Positions 6,907 through 15,343 of a stretch of 64,000 nt of DNA are shown here, in pieces. This stretch comes from Falsibacillus pallidus (GTDB taxonomy: Bacteria > Bacillota > Bacilli > Bacillales > DSM-25281): the NCBI RefSeq assembly GCF_003350505.1, contig NZ_QQAY01000002.1, positions 492,276 through 556,275 on the forward strand, given 5' to 3'. Below the pieces are notes generated by a model, which worked only from the letters and a program-made list of their open reading frames with translations, was not told where the DNA came from and ran no database searches. Both the position numbers and the translations under genes were made by a program. Positions within the stretch are counted from its first letter, which is position 1. Each line of letters starts with the position of its first letter.

Positions 6907-9222
6907 TTATGTCCTCCTTTTCGCTTTCCAGATCATTTCAGGCAAAAGAGGAAGCTCATTCATCTTCACACCCGCCGCGAGAGTCAACGCATTTCCAAGC
7001 GCTGCAGGCATCCCAAGGAGTCCATGTTCACCAACGCCCCTTGCTCCGTATGGCGCATCCAATTGATAGGTATGGACAAATTCCACTTTGTATTCCGGAT
7101 GCTCTCCATATCTTAAGGGCCGATATGTACGCAGCTGTGGATTCAGCACCCTGCCTCTTTGATCGAAGAAAAGGCGTTCTCTTCCCCCATATGAAATCCC
7201 CATGCTCATGGCCCCCATGACTTGGCCAAGTGCGGCTTTTTCGTTCAAGACCCTGCCGATGTCCACGACAGATACTGCCTTAAGGACCCTATATGTCAAG
7301 TCTTTCGCATTCAATTCGATCTCTACACCCTGCGCAGCTACTGTCCACTCAGGACCAAGTCTTCCTTCACCGGTTTCAGGGTTCATATTGGTCATATTTC
7401 TCATGATATAATTGCCTTTACCAATGATTTGGCCGCCAACGGCATTGCCGTTCGGAAATTTATATCCATACGCCAAGTCTTTTATTGGGAGAAATGTCAA
7501 AGGATCATCTTTTAAATACACCTTTCCATAGCCTACATCCAAGTCTTGAACCTTCACTCTCAAAACACACGCCGCCAGCGCCTTCAATTGTGTCATGACG
7601 TCATCAGCAGCTTCTAGCAATGCTTTTCCTGCCATGAATACCCCTCTGCTCGCAACCGTTTTCCAATGCTCAGGTGTGGATTTGGTATCGATTTCCATTT
7701 GGACATGGATCTGAGAAATATCCATTTTCATTTTTTCTGCAAGCATCTGTGCCAGAACAGTCTTAGTCCCTGTACCGATTTCAACAACACCGGACATGAG
7801 ATTGATGCTTCCATCACTGTTAAATGTCAATATCACACCAGATGAAGCATTTTGATCGATTGTAGAGGTTTTCCAGACGCATGCTACACCCTTTGCACGA
7901 ATGAGATGTTGATTGACATGAACAATTTGGCCACTATCCCAATCCATCAAATCACGCAGCCGATCGATGCATTTTGGGAGGTTTCCCAGATTGCTCCTTG
8001 TCAGCCTCACCATAGTGGGGGTGTAATCGCCAGGTAAGATGCTGTTCAGTTCTCTGAAATCCAGTACATCCATCCCTATTTCCTCAGCAAGGGAATCCAT
8101 CGTCCGTTCAAATGAAAACAACAGCTCTGAATGGCTGAATCCCCTGAATGGGGCAGCATAAGGATGATTCGTGTAGACACAAAGAGAGTCGCATTTTACA
8201 TTTTCGATATGATATGGACCCGTACAATCAACGGCCGCCGCTCTTGCCAGGTCAACAGCTTTATCAGAGTAGGCGCCGCCGTCGAATAAATAAAGGATTT
8301 CTGCGGCCTTGACCTTTCCATCCTTTCCACAGCCCAGTTTAATGCGGGCTTCAAGTCCGATATGCCCAGGAGAGGTAAGGATATCCTCTTCCCTGGTATT
8401 CATGATTTTCACTTTCCTTCCGTCAACTGCCTTTGAAGCCAAATATGCCAGTAATTCTAATTGAACAGAGGCCTTTCCCCCGTATCCCCCGCCTACCAAT
8501 GGTGTTTTCACAGTCACTTTTCCTATTTCAATATCAAAATAGCTGCCTATCAGTTTTTTAACCATAAATGGCGCTTGGGACGATGTATGAATTTCGATAT
8601 TTCCTTCTTTATCAATTTCACATATGCTGCATCTGACTTCCATTGCGGCATGGTCGGCTGGAGGAAGGAAATAGGATTCCTCAACGATATGGCTGCAAGA
8701 ATCCCATCCTTTTTTCATATCTCCTTTCCTTACTTTTAATCGATTTGCGATATTGGTCCATGGCACCGGGAATACATCTTTTTCTTTAAGATAGCTCTCC
8801 AATTGTTTGTGAATGAGAGGAGCTCCTGCGTTGACTGCTTGAGAAGGAGAGTTAATGACAGGGAGAGGCTGATAGGAAACCTTCACTAATGATGCGGCTA
8901 TTTTTGCAGAATGATAGGAATCGGCGACAATGACAGCAATCGCTTCACCATAGTACCTCACCCGATCATAGGCTAGTGGCGGCCTGTCGCGGATCTGCTC
9001 ACCTGTTAAGGGCAGATTTTTTCCTAAAATACACGCACGAACTCCTTTTACGGCTAACGCTTCATCCACTGAAATATGCAGGATTTTAGCGTGTGCTTCC
9101 GTGCTGGTGACCAATACTCCATGGAGCATGCCAACTCCTTGAATATCGTTTGTATATATTGCGCGGCCGGAAACTTTATCGAGTGCTTCCTTTCTGATCA
9201 CACTTTTCCCTAGCATCTCCAC
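6907..9222 (-). CDS. pucD: xanthine dehydrogenase, molybdenum subunit (PucD-like)
   Basis: A 771-residue molybdopterin-binding large subunit. Seen: the N-terminal a/b-hammerhead domain (VSGRAIYTNDIQ), the GGGYGGKASVQLE segment of the Moco site, PYAAPFRGFSHSE, and the C-terminal YGARGVGEHGLLGMPAALGNA segment that carries the catalytic glutamate region. The start is a GTG at 9222 with AAGGAGG about 8 nt upstream; the ATG two codons later is too far from that site. The start lies 47 nt inside the end of pucB, indicating translational coupling. Expected reaction: hydroxylation of hypoxanthine/xanthine to urate. Confidence 0.92.
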   Translation of the reverse strand: MEMLGKSVIRKEALDKVSGRAIYTNDIQGVGMLHGVLVTSTEAHAKILHISVDEALAVKGVRACILGKNLPLTGEQIRDRPPLAYDRVRYYGEAIAVIVADSYHSAKIAASLVKVSYQPLPVINSPSQAVNAGAPLIHKQLESYLKEKDVFPVPWTNIANRLKVRKGDMKKGWDSCSHIVEESYFLPPADHAAMEVRCSICEIDKEGNIEIHTSSQAPFMVKKLIGSYFDIEIGKVTVKTPLVGGGYGGKASVQLELLAYLASKAVDGRKVKIMNTREEDILTSPGHIGLEARIKLGCGKDGKVKAAEILYLFDGGAYSDKAVDLARAAAVDCTGPYHIENVKCDSLCVYTNHPYAAPFRGFSHSELLFSFERTMDSLAEEIGMDVLDFRELNSILPGDYTPTMVRLTRSNLGNLPKCIDRLRDLMDWDSGQIVHVNQHLIRAKGVACVWKTSTIDQNASSGVILTFNSDGSINLMSGVVEIGTGTKTVLAQMLAEKMKMDISQIHVQMEIDTKSTPEHWKTVASRGVFMAGKALLEAADDVMTQLKALAACVLRVKVQDLDVGYGKVYLKDDPLTFLPIKDLAYGYKFPNGNAVGGQIIGKGNYIMRNMTNMNPETGEGRLGPEWTVAAQGVEIELNAKDLTYRVLKAVSVVDIGRVLNEKAALGQVMGAMSMGISYGGRERLFFDQRGRVLNPQLRTYRPLRYGEHPEYKVEFVHTYQLDAPYGARGVGEHGLLGMPAALGNALTLAAGVKMNELPLLPEMIWKAKRRT

Positions 9223-9847
9223 TTGACTTCCCTCCTTCTTTTATGGATTTCATCAGGTGTATAGCATTTAGATATTCGTACTCATTATCGACATCAAAAG
9301 CAAAATGGGAATCATAAAATTCCTCAAATAATCCATTCTCTTTCTTTAAAAGGCTCCTGGCGCCAATGTCCCCTTGGAGCCCTAAAAGTTTTGAAAATAT
9401 GGACTTAGAAAAAATGATGGGCGGCATTGGAGTGGAATGATAAGTAGAGGCAAGATAGTAGAGTCCAGACTTTTGATAGAGTTTAAGAAGGCTGTTAAAA
9501 AGGGTGTTAGTCTGGAATGGTTGATCAGCAAGGATGATCATAACAGCATCCGCCGCAAATTCAATTGCTTTATTTACTCCGCATCTTATCGATTCGGCCA
9601 TTCCTGCATGAGCAGTTGGACAGTATAAATAAGACCATTTGCCCTCCGTTTCAGCATTTATATGGTCCATCCAAACAGGTGGGGACGCACCCGAACCGAC
9701 AAAAAGGACATGAGTTAATTGAGAACGGACAGCAGCATCAAAAGCATACTGGCCCAGCGGTCTACCCTCTAAAGCCAAGTCCAGTTTCGGTTTACCCATC
9801 CGGCTGCTGCTGCCCGCGCCTAATACAATTCCGACAATGTGCAGCAT
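9176..9847 (-). CDS. pucB: MobA-like nucleotidyltransferase (PucB-like)
   Basis: A 223-residue NTP-transferase-domain protein of the MobA/MocA type. The N-terminal signature GIVLGAGSSSRMGKPKL contains the G-x-G-x(3)-R-M-G-x-x-K nucleotide-binding motif. PucB-type proteins attach a nucleotide to the molybdopterin cofactor to mature the xanthine dehydrogenase. I prefer the ATG at 9847 because AAGGGGG lies 7 nt upstream; an alternative ATG at 9871 would overlap the pucA stop by 4 nt. It lies between pucA and pucD in the same operon. Confidence 0.88.
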   Translation of the reverse strand: MLHIVGIVLGAGSSSRMGKPKLDLALEGRPLGQYAFDAAVRSQLTHVLFVGSGASPPVWMDHINAETEGKWSYLYCPTAHAGMAESIRCGVNKAIEFAADAVMIILADQPFQTNTLFNSLLKLYQKSGLYYLASTYHSTPMPPIIFSKSIFSKLLGLQGDIGARSLLKKENGLFEEFYDSHFAFDVDNEYEYLNAIHLMKSIKEGGKSSGDAREKCDQKGSTR

Positions 9848-9867
9848 ATGTATTCCCCCTTTCTTAT

Positions 9868-10857
9868 TCACGAATGAACGATGGAGATGATTTCAGCCAT
9901 GATCGCAACCGCAATTTGTTCAGGTCCTTTTGCCCCGATATTGATTCCGATCGGCGAATAAATATTTTCAAAATGGTGGTCTTGAAGCAATTTCTCCGTT
10001 CTTTTCCTCGAACCAAGTATTCCAATATACTTCAAATGACTTCCCGTTTTCTGCAGCTGATCAAGTATATCTTTATCAGTCTGGAATTGATGCGTCATGA
10101 TGACCACAAGATCGTCATCTTTTAAATGAATCCTTTTCATACAGCTTTCCGGAGAACCTAAAATAAGCTGATCTGCCTCAGGAAAATGAAGACCCTGAAG
10201 ACGATCTTCTCTGTTGTCACAGACAATAACCGAAAACCCGCATTGAGAGGCAAGGCGGCATAAAGGTTCCGCATCCTTGCCTCCGCCAAATAAAATCACC
10301 CTTTGCTGGGGTGTTAACAATTGTTGATAGATAATCAGATGTTCAGAATCAGATGTCCGGTTCATTAAGCCGGAAGGGAGGGAAACTTGCTTTTCGCTCT
10401 CCTGAAAATCGTGTCCCATATAGTCAAAATGAGGAGAAAAATATATTGTCCAATAGATTGAATTTCCATTGTACAAACTTTTATCAAGTATTTTAAATTC
10501 GTTCTGCAGCATCCTGTCGATCGCTTGAAGAAAAATGAATAGGGTTCCGCTGCAGCCAGAACCCCTCCCCCATCCGGAATCATCTTCGCTTTCCAATGAA
10601 TAGATCAATGTTTTTCCTGAACATCCGGATGCTAATAGATCCTCTGCATGATAGGCTAAATCTTCTTCCAGACAACCAGCTGATATCATCCCTTTCCTAA
10701 TTCCTCCGGGACCAAACAGCATGCAGCTTCCTTCTTTCAAATAGGCTGATCCCTCCACATGGACGATCAACGCCAATACCTTTTGTTCATCACTGGCAAC
10801 GGCTTCCTTAAGAATCGAGAAAAAAGAGTGCAAGAACCACCACTTCCCTTTTTCCAT
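9868..10857 (-). CDS. pucA: XdhC/CoxI-family cofactor-insertion protein (PucA-like)
   Basis: A 329-residue XdhC/CoxI family protein. The N-terminal domain carries LALIVHVEGSAYLKEGSCMLF and GMISAGCLEEDLA; the C-terminal Rossmann-like domain carries VILFGGGKDAEPLCRLA, LVVIMTHQFQTDKDIL and YIGILGSRKRTEKLL. XdhC proteins bind the molybdenum cofactor, support its sulfuration and insert it into xanthine dehydrogenase. First gene of the puc operon. The start is uncertain: the ATG at 10857 has no clear Shine-Dalgarno, and an in-frame TTG at 10833 sits downstream of an AAGGGAAG sequence. Confidence 0.88.
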   Translation of the reverse strand: MEKGKWWFLHSFFSILKEAVASDEQKVLALIVHVEGSAYLKEGSCMLFGPGGIRKGMISAGCLEEDLAYHAEDLLASGCSGKTLIYSLESEDDSGWGRGSGCSGTLFIFLQAIDRMLQNEFKILDKSLYNGNSIYWTIYFSPHFDYMGHDFQESEKQVSLPSGLMNRTSDSEHLIIYQQLLTPQQRVILFGGGKDAEPLCRLASQCGFSVIVCDNREDRLQGLHFPEADQLILGSPESCMKRIHLKDDDLVVIMTHQFQTDKDILDQLQKTGSHLKYIGILGSRKRTEKLLQDHHFENIYSPIGINIGAKGPEQIAVAIMAEIISIVHS

Positions 10858-10950
10858 TGAATGAAAGTAAATAGAAAAACCCCTTACATTTTATGGACCG
10901 ATCCGTTTCTTCAGAACCGAAACATTCAAGCTGAGAATTACCATAAGCAC

Positions 10951-10982
10951 AAAAACCCCCTTCATCACATGATGAAAGGGGG
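10951..10982 (-). terminator. terminator after telA/yceH
   Basis: Strong hairpin CCCCCTTTCATCA / TGATGAAGGGGG on the minus strand followed by TTTTT, 28 nt beyond the yceH stop. It marks the end of the Ter operon. Confidence 0.9.
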
Positions 10983-11010
10983 CTGCCGTCCAGCGCTTTC
11001 AGACAGTCTG

Positions 11011-12123
11011 CTATTGCTTCATTTTCATTTTTTCATAATTATCCTGGAGCTGTGCCAATCGTGTTCTTCCTTCTTCGCGAAGGCGTTTATTTTCCTCTTC
11101 GATTGCTTTTGTTTCCTGCATTCCTTTTACGATGATATTCCACGTTTCTTCCATTGTCTCAAGCTTGATGCTTGGTCTGCCGGCCATGCGGGCAATGTCC
11201 ACACTTTGCTGTGAAATATTTTGCGCATTGCGTAAAAGCATTTCATTCGTACGCTTATCAAGTTCATTCATGGATTGCGCCACTAAATTCTGCCTTTTTG
11301 CAGAAATAGCATTAATCAAGCTGTTCTTGAAAATAGGAATCGTTGTGACGAAGGCAGAGTTTATTTTTCCGATCAATTTTGTGTTTCCTCTTTGAAGCAT
11401 CCTGATTTGCGGAGCAGATTGGAAAGAAACCTGCTTTGCCATTTCCAGATCATAAACTCTTTGGTCAAGAAGTTCCACAGCATTCTTCAGTGAGTCAAGC
11501 TCCATTCCTGCAAGCTGATCACCGCTCGCGACTCGCTGCTCAAGCTGAGGGATGCGATTCTTCAGTTCTTCCAGTTTCACTTCTCCGGCACTGATGTATT
11601 TTTCAAGTTCCAAATAATATTGGAAATTTTGTTCGTATAACTGTTCAAGTGTTTGTGTAGACTTTTTCATTTCTGTTTCATACTTTGTGATTTCAACATA
11701 TACCTTATCAATTTCCGATCCCATCGTCTGATATTTGCTGAATAATTTTTCAATCATTTTCTGTCCGCGGTTAAACAGTTTAGATATCAAGCCTTTATCT
11801 TCCACAAAATCTTTGCTGTCGAATTTATCCATTATTTTACCAAGCTGCTTAAGTAGTACACTCGATTCTTCCATGCTGCTTGACTTAATGGAATTCAAGA
11901 CTCGGCCAGAAAAAGCAGATATCTCATTAGCCGTTTCTTTTCCATATTCTAATAGTGCGATTTGGTTCTTATCATCGATATTTTGAGCAATTCGCTGCAC
12001 TTCAGGATCATTCTTCATCTTTTCCTTCAATTGCAGTGTACTATTTTGCATAACCTCTTCTTTTTGATCAAGATTAAGATTCTGCAGCTGCGTAAGATCC
12101 TGAACAGAAGTTAAATTTGACAT
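11011..12123 (-). CDS. yceH: TelA-family toxic-anion-resistance protein (YceH-like)
   Basis: A 370-residue, highly helical, charged protein of the TelA/KlaA family linked to tellurite resistance and general stress. Typical family segments are visible (DSKDFVEDKGLISKLFNRGQKMIEKLFSKY, then an ITKYETEMKKSTQTLEQLYEQN coiled-coil stretch). Most of the chain is predicted helix/coiled coil with no membrane segment. AAAGGAG precedes the ATG. It lies 50 nt downstream of yceG and is the last gene of the Ter operon, as yceH is in B. subtilis yceCDEFGH. Its biochemical activity is not known. Confidence 0.9.
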   Translation of the reverse strand: MSNLTSVQDLTQLQNLNLDQKEEVMQNSTLQLKEKMKNDPEVQRIAQNIDDKNQIALLEYGKETANEISAFSGRVLNSIKSSSMEESSVLLKQLGKIMDKFDSKDFVEDKGLISKLFNRGQKMIEKLFSKYQTMGSEIDKVYVEITKYETEMKKSTQTLEQLYEQNFQYYLELEKYISAGEVKLEELKNRIPQLEQRVASGDQLAGMELDSLKNAVELLDQRVYDLEMAKQVSFQSAPQIRMLQRGNTKLIGKINSAFVTTIPIFKNSLINAISAKRQNLVAQSMNELDKRTNEMLLRNAQNISQQSVDIARMAGRPSIKLETMEETWNIIVKGMQETKAIEEENKRLREEGRTRLAQLQDNYEKMKMKQ

Positions 12124-12173
12124 TTCATCGCGCTCCTTTATTAAAGTCTGTTTTCGTATACATTCGAGCCTTA

Positions 12174-13784
12174 TTAAAAGATTTTTTTAATGATTTTCTT
12201 AAAAACGGAAGCTTCCTTGAATTCCTCTTCGAAGCTGACTTCTTCAAGCCAGTGGGTGTCGAAGTATTTCTCATTCATATAAAGTTCAATGTCATTTTGG
12301 CCCGGTGGATTGAAAATGACAATATCAATCCCTATCTCATTTAACAAAGCAATCAAAGCTGCATCGCATCTGGACATTTTGCCATTTTTCTCTGTATTGT
12401 AGAGAATCAGTTTAGGGACATCCTGAGCATAGTCAAACCTCTGGAGGAGCTTTGACACGTCTTCCGGAATGGCCATGGCCTGGGCAAAGAGAAAAAGCTG
12501 CAGCTGCTCCAATTTTTCATGGGGGAGAGGCTTAATTCTCGGCTTCGCGCAATATCTGGATACGGCTGAAGCGATTCCCAGCTGAAGCCCTGATGGAAGC
12601 TCTTTATATTTCCACCAGTTGGAATGGATGATCTGTTCAGGTTCAAGAATACCATCGGAATTTAATGCGTTTCGATAATGGAATAATAAATTCGCGTTGA
12701 TTTCTTTTGTAAAAGGAAAACGGCGGACGGTTAAAGCGTTATCCATATCCGTAACGGTTTGAATACGATCCCAATATTGTTTACGGTTTTTGGATATCCC
12801 CTGGACCTTTGCGAATAACGCAGGGATATGAACTTTCTTATCTGACACTTCAAAATTAGGCCGGATAAAGGATTTTTCTTTGATGAGAATGAACAGTTCG
12901 TCATAAGTCGTCTTCAAAGTTACCGACACCGGATCATAATTCCTGAACTGCCATGGCTTGTATAGCATGGAGCCATCAGAGTGCATCACTTTGTCGATTT
13001 CCTGTGACGCCCTGTAGGCGACGGTTGATTTTCGGACCGGTCTGGTTTTAGGGAAGGGCTGCAGCTCCCCTTTTGATGGGTACTGAAGCACTTTTGAAAC
13101 CTTTTGATCTTCATCTATGGATTGGAGAATGTCCTTTCCTTCAGGATGAAAGATCAAGACGTCGCATCCTACAAGAATCAAGTAATATAAAAAATAACTT
13201 TCACTTTCTGAAGCATCCCCGTACCAAATGACCTGTGGAGTTTCATGGATAAAATCATTTTGATTCAGCCATGGATCTAAATGATTCCACAGCCACTTAA
13301 CCATATCCACTATGGCCCTCCGAAATCCGGAATCTGCCATGCCTTGTGCATGCTTTGCTTCAAATGTCTGCAAGTATGTCATCAATGCGTTTCTTAAATG
13401 AAAATATACTCTTCTGTTTTGCGTCTGAGGAATCAGGCGCTCTCCATCCAAAAATGCAAGGAATCGATTGACAGATAAGCGTTCTTCCTGATGGATCATC
13501 AAAATCCGCTGGATGGATTGAAAACGGGCAGGATCAATTGATTTGTCCAGCTCTTCATTCAGTAGGTGCGCTTTTACTTCTTCGCTGTGGATGGCATCAT
13601 AAAGTTCTTCCAGGTACTGGTCCTCAGATAGATGGGTCCCGAGCATCCGGGCAGCAACATGTCCGAATGTCAGGTTATTCTCTTCTTTTTTATAGCCCTC
13701 ACGCTGTGGAAGCGGCTTTTTCATTATGGTTTGCCAATCGTCTAAGCTGAAATTAAGCGGGATCGGCATAATGGAATCATTCAT
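12174..13784 (-). CDS. yceG: YceG-like component of the Ter biosynthetic module
   Basis: A 536-residue soluble protein matching the Bacillus YceG family, annotated by comparative genomics as a putative component of a Ter-associated biosynthetic module. It is a two-repeat-like protein: VGCDVLIFHPEGKDILQ and IGIDIVIFNPPGQNDIELYMNEKYFDTHWLEE occupy similar positions in the first and second halves. No catalytic motif is recognised. GGAAGGAG sits 9 nt before the ATG. A 423-nt gap separates it from the upstream StiP/PELOTA gene, and an opposite-strand ORF occupies that gap. Confidence 0.82.
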   Translation of the reverse strand: MNDSIMPIPLNFSLDDWQTIMKKPLPQREGYKKEENNLTFGHVAARMLGTHLSEDQYLEELYDAIHSEEVKAHLLNEELDKSIDPARFQSIQRILMIHQEERLSVNRFLAFLDGERLIPQTQNRRVYFHLRNALMTYLQTFEAKHAQGMADSGFRRAIVDMVKWLWNHLDPWLNQNDFIHETPQVIWYGDASESESYFLYYLILVGCDVLIFHPEGKDILQSIDEDQKVSKVLQYPSKGELQPFPKTRPVRKSTVAYRASQEIDKVMHSDGSMLYKPWQFRNYDPVSVTLKTTYDELFILIKEKSFIRPNFEVSDKKVHIPALFAKVQGISKNRKQYWDRIQTVTDMDNALTVRRFPFTKEINANLLFHYRNALNSDGILEPEQIIHSNWWKYKELPSGLQLGIASAVSRYCAKPRIKPLPHEKLEQLQLFLFAQAMAIPEDVSKLLQRFDYAQDVPKLILYNTEKNGKMSRCDAALIALLNEIGIDIVIFNPPGQNDIELYMNEKYFDTHWLEEVSFEEEFKEASVFKKIIKKIF

Positions 13785-13894
13785 CTAATTCAACTCCTTC
13801 CATCTTGAGGTCAAGTGATCTATTCACCCTTTTTTCTGATAAAGCATAAAATAATTTCCCAGACCGCACTCTAATTAGAAAAAGGTGAGATGAT

Positions 13895-14143
13895 ATGAGA
13901 TTATTAATGCGCAGAACGAAAGATGCCAGGACAGACCAAGCCTTGGATCTATACAGTTCCATAGCCGCTTCATCCTGTTTTGTCTTCATTGATTTATTAT
14001 TAATTGATTTATGGTTAAGCTTTATAATTTCTTCCCATATAGGAATTGGCTTTAAAATGACTTTTTTCTCGCTGTATGCTTGCTTCACCCTTATGTATTT
14101 TTTTGTACATGGGTTATTCAAAAGAAAAGTACACAGGGAGTGA
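13895..14143 (+). CDS. small two-helix membrane protein, antisense within the Ter operon
   Basis: An 82-residue ORF on the strand opposite to the Ter operon. It has a basic N-terminus (MRLLMRRTKDARTDQ), two hydrophobic helices (about residues 24-45 and 53-73) and a basic tail. An AAAAAGGTGAG site precedes the ATG by about 5 nt. The hydrophobic pattern and ribosome site make it a better candidate than the overlapping minus-strand frame. No family is recognised and no function can be given; whether it is expressed is unknown. Confidence 0.5.
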   Translation: MRLLMRRTKDARTDQALDLYSSIAASSCFVFIDLLLIDLWLSFIISSHIGIGFKMTFFSLYACFTLMYFFVHGLFKRKVHRE

Positions 14144-14207
14144 CCATATTCCTATATCCTTATCTTAACAAATCTTCGAGAGGTTCGCATCTGAATTCAC
14201 CCTGGTA

Positions 14208-15314
14208 TTAGACACCTTTTACGGATTGAATGATCCCGCAGCATGCATAAGACATTCCCTCATAATATTCCACAGGAACTTTCCTTTCTTCTGCCAGCAT
14301 CAAAATATGGTTCAGGGATTCATTCCCTCTCTCACCAATTAATATTTTCCATGGCATCCTGCGAAGCAGCACCCTTGTTGTTTCACCAATTCCAGGTTTA
14401 ATAAGATTCGTATCATCTATTTTAAATTCCTTTTGGATTTTCAAAACATCCTGGATGCCCTTCCATCCTGGTTCATCCAGTTCTTTGCTGAGACCTATTT
14501 CATTCCTTGGGTGCGAATGAATAATTTCAGGAAACTGGCTGGATATTTCATCAATAAAATAAATTGAAAGATCATGTTCCATCCATTCACGATAATATTT
14601 GGCTCCATGAAAATCATCTGAGGAGATGTACTGTTGATTAAGAACGGTTCTACTGATCAGGCCAGATACAGTTGCATTCAAGCAAGAACTTGGCAGGAAA
14701 AAATCTTTTTTTGTTCCATACAATGCTGCACAATCTCCCGGATCGCAAAGAACTGCCAAAGAATCCTTCAATCCCAAATTGCACTCATCATTCAAACTAT
14801 CTACAGATCGAGTCAGTTCACGTTGGATAGCACCTTTTCCTGTCCATCCGTCAATAAACTGAATGTCGCTTAAAGGATGCATTGAACATATGTATTTAAT
14901 GGCATTAGCATCGATTCCTCTCCCCCTAATGATAGAAACACTATAATGCGGGAGTTCAATGCCGTATTTGATTGCTATATACCTTTTTATAAGGATTCCA
15001 ACAGGTGTACCTGCTCTCGCAAGGGATACAAGGACGATATTCTTGCCCCTTTGATTCAGAATTCTTTCACTGAGGATCGATACCAGTCTCGCTGCTTCCC
15101 TTTTCGATGCTGCAAGAGATTCATGAAAAAGGGATAAATAAGACTGAGAAGGAAGCTTCTCTTTTGGCAGTGATTCAGAATAATGGATGCCGCTCTGAAT
15201 AACAGCCTCCCTTTCTTCTGTCCTGCCTTCAAGATTGGCCTGTTTAAGATCCTTCAATAGAAAAATGACATCTTTTTCTGAATAGCTGCCAATTTTATTT
15301 TCTGTCAGCGACAT
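14208..15314 (-). CDS. StiP-type phosphoribosyltransferase-like/PELOTA protein
   Basis: A 368-residue two-domain protein. The N-terminal two-thirds matches the PRTase_1 family (also annotated as cysteine protease StiP domain), with GKNIVLVSLARAGTPVGILIKRYI and HYSVSIIRGRGID. The C-terminal third matches the PELOTA RNA-binding-like domain (RVLLRRMPWKILIGERGNES ... ACCGIIQSV). Comparative genomics places such proteins in Ter-linked operons predicted to make a nucleoside-like metabolite. The ATG at 15314 has GAAGGTG 6 nt upstream; an in-frame GTG three codons earlier overlaps that site. It lies 29 nt after the second phosphoribosyltransferase gene. Confidence 0.82.
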   Translation of the reverse strand: MSLTENKIGSYSEKDVIFLLKDLKQANLEGRTEEREAVIQSGIHYSESLPKEKLPSQSYLSLFHESLAASKREAARLVSILSERILNQRGKNIVLVSLARAGTPVGILIKRYIAIKYGIELPHYSVSIIRGRGIDANAIKYICSMHPLSDIQFIDGWTGKGAIQRELTRSVDSLNDECNLGLKDSLAVLCDPGDCAALYGTKKDFFLPSSCLNATVSGLISRTVLNQQYISSDDFHGAKYYREWMEHDLSIYFIDEISSQFPEIIHSHPRNEIGLSKELDEPGWKGIQDVLKIQKEFKIDDTNLIKPGIGETTRVLLRRMPWKILIGERGNESLNHILMLAEERKVPVEYYEGMSYACCGIIQSVKGV

Positions 15315-15343
15315 GGCGAACACCTTCTCTTTAAAAATAGTAT

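Noticed and set aside
13777-14121. 114-aa minus-strand ORF between the StiP/PELOTA gene and yceG
   Set aside because: No ribosome site, overlaps the yceG start and lies antisense to a better-supported membrane-protein ORF; the sequence lacks any protein-like domain pattern.
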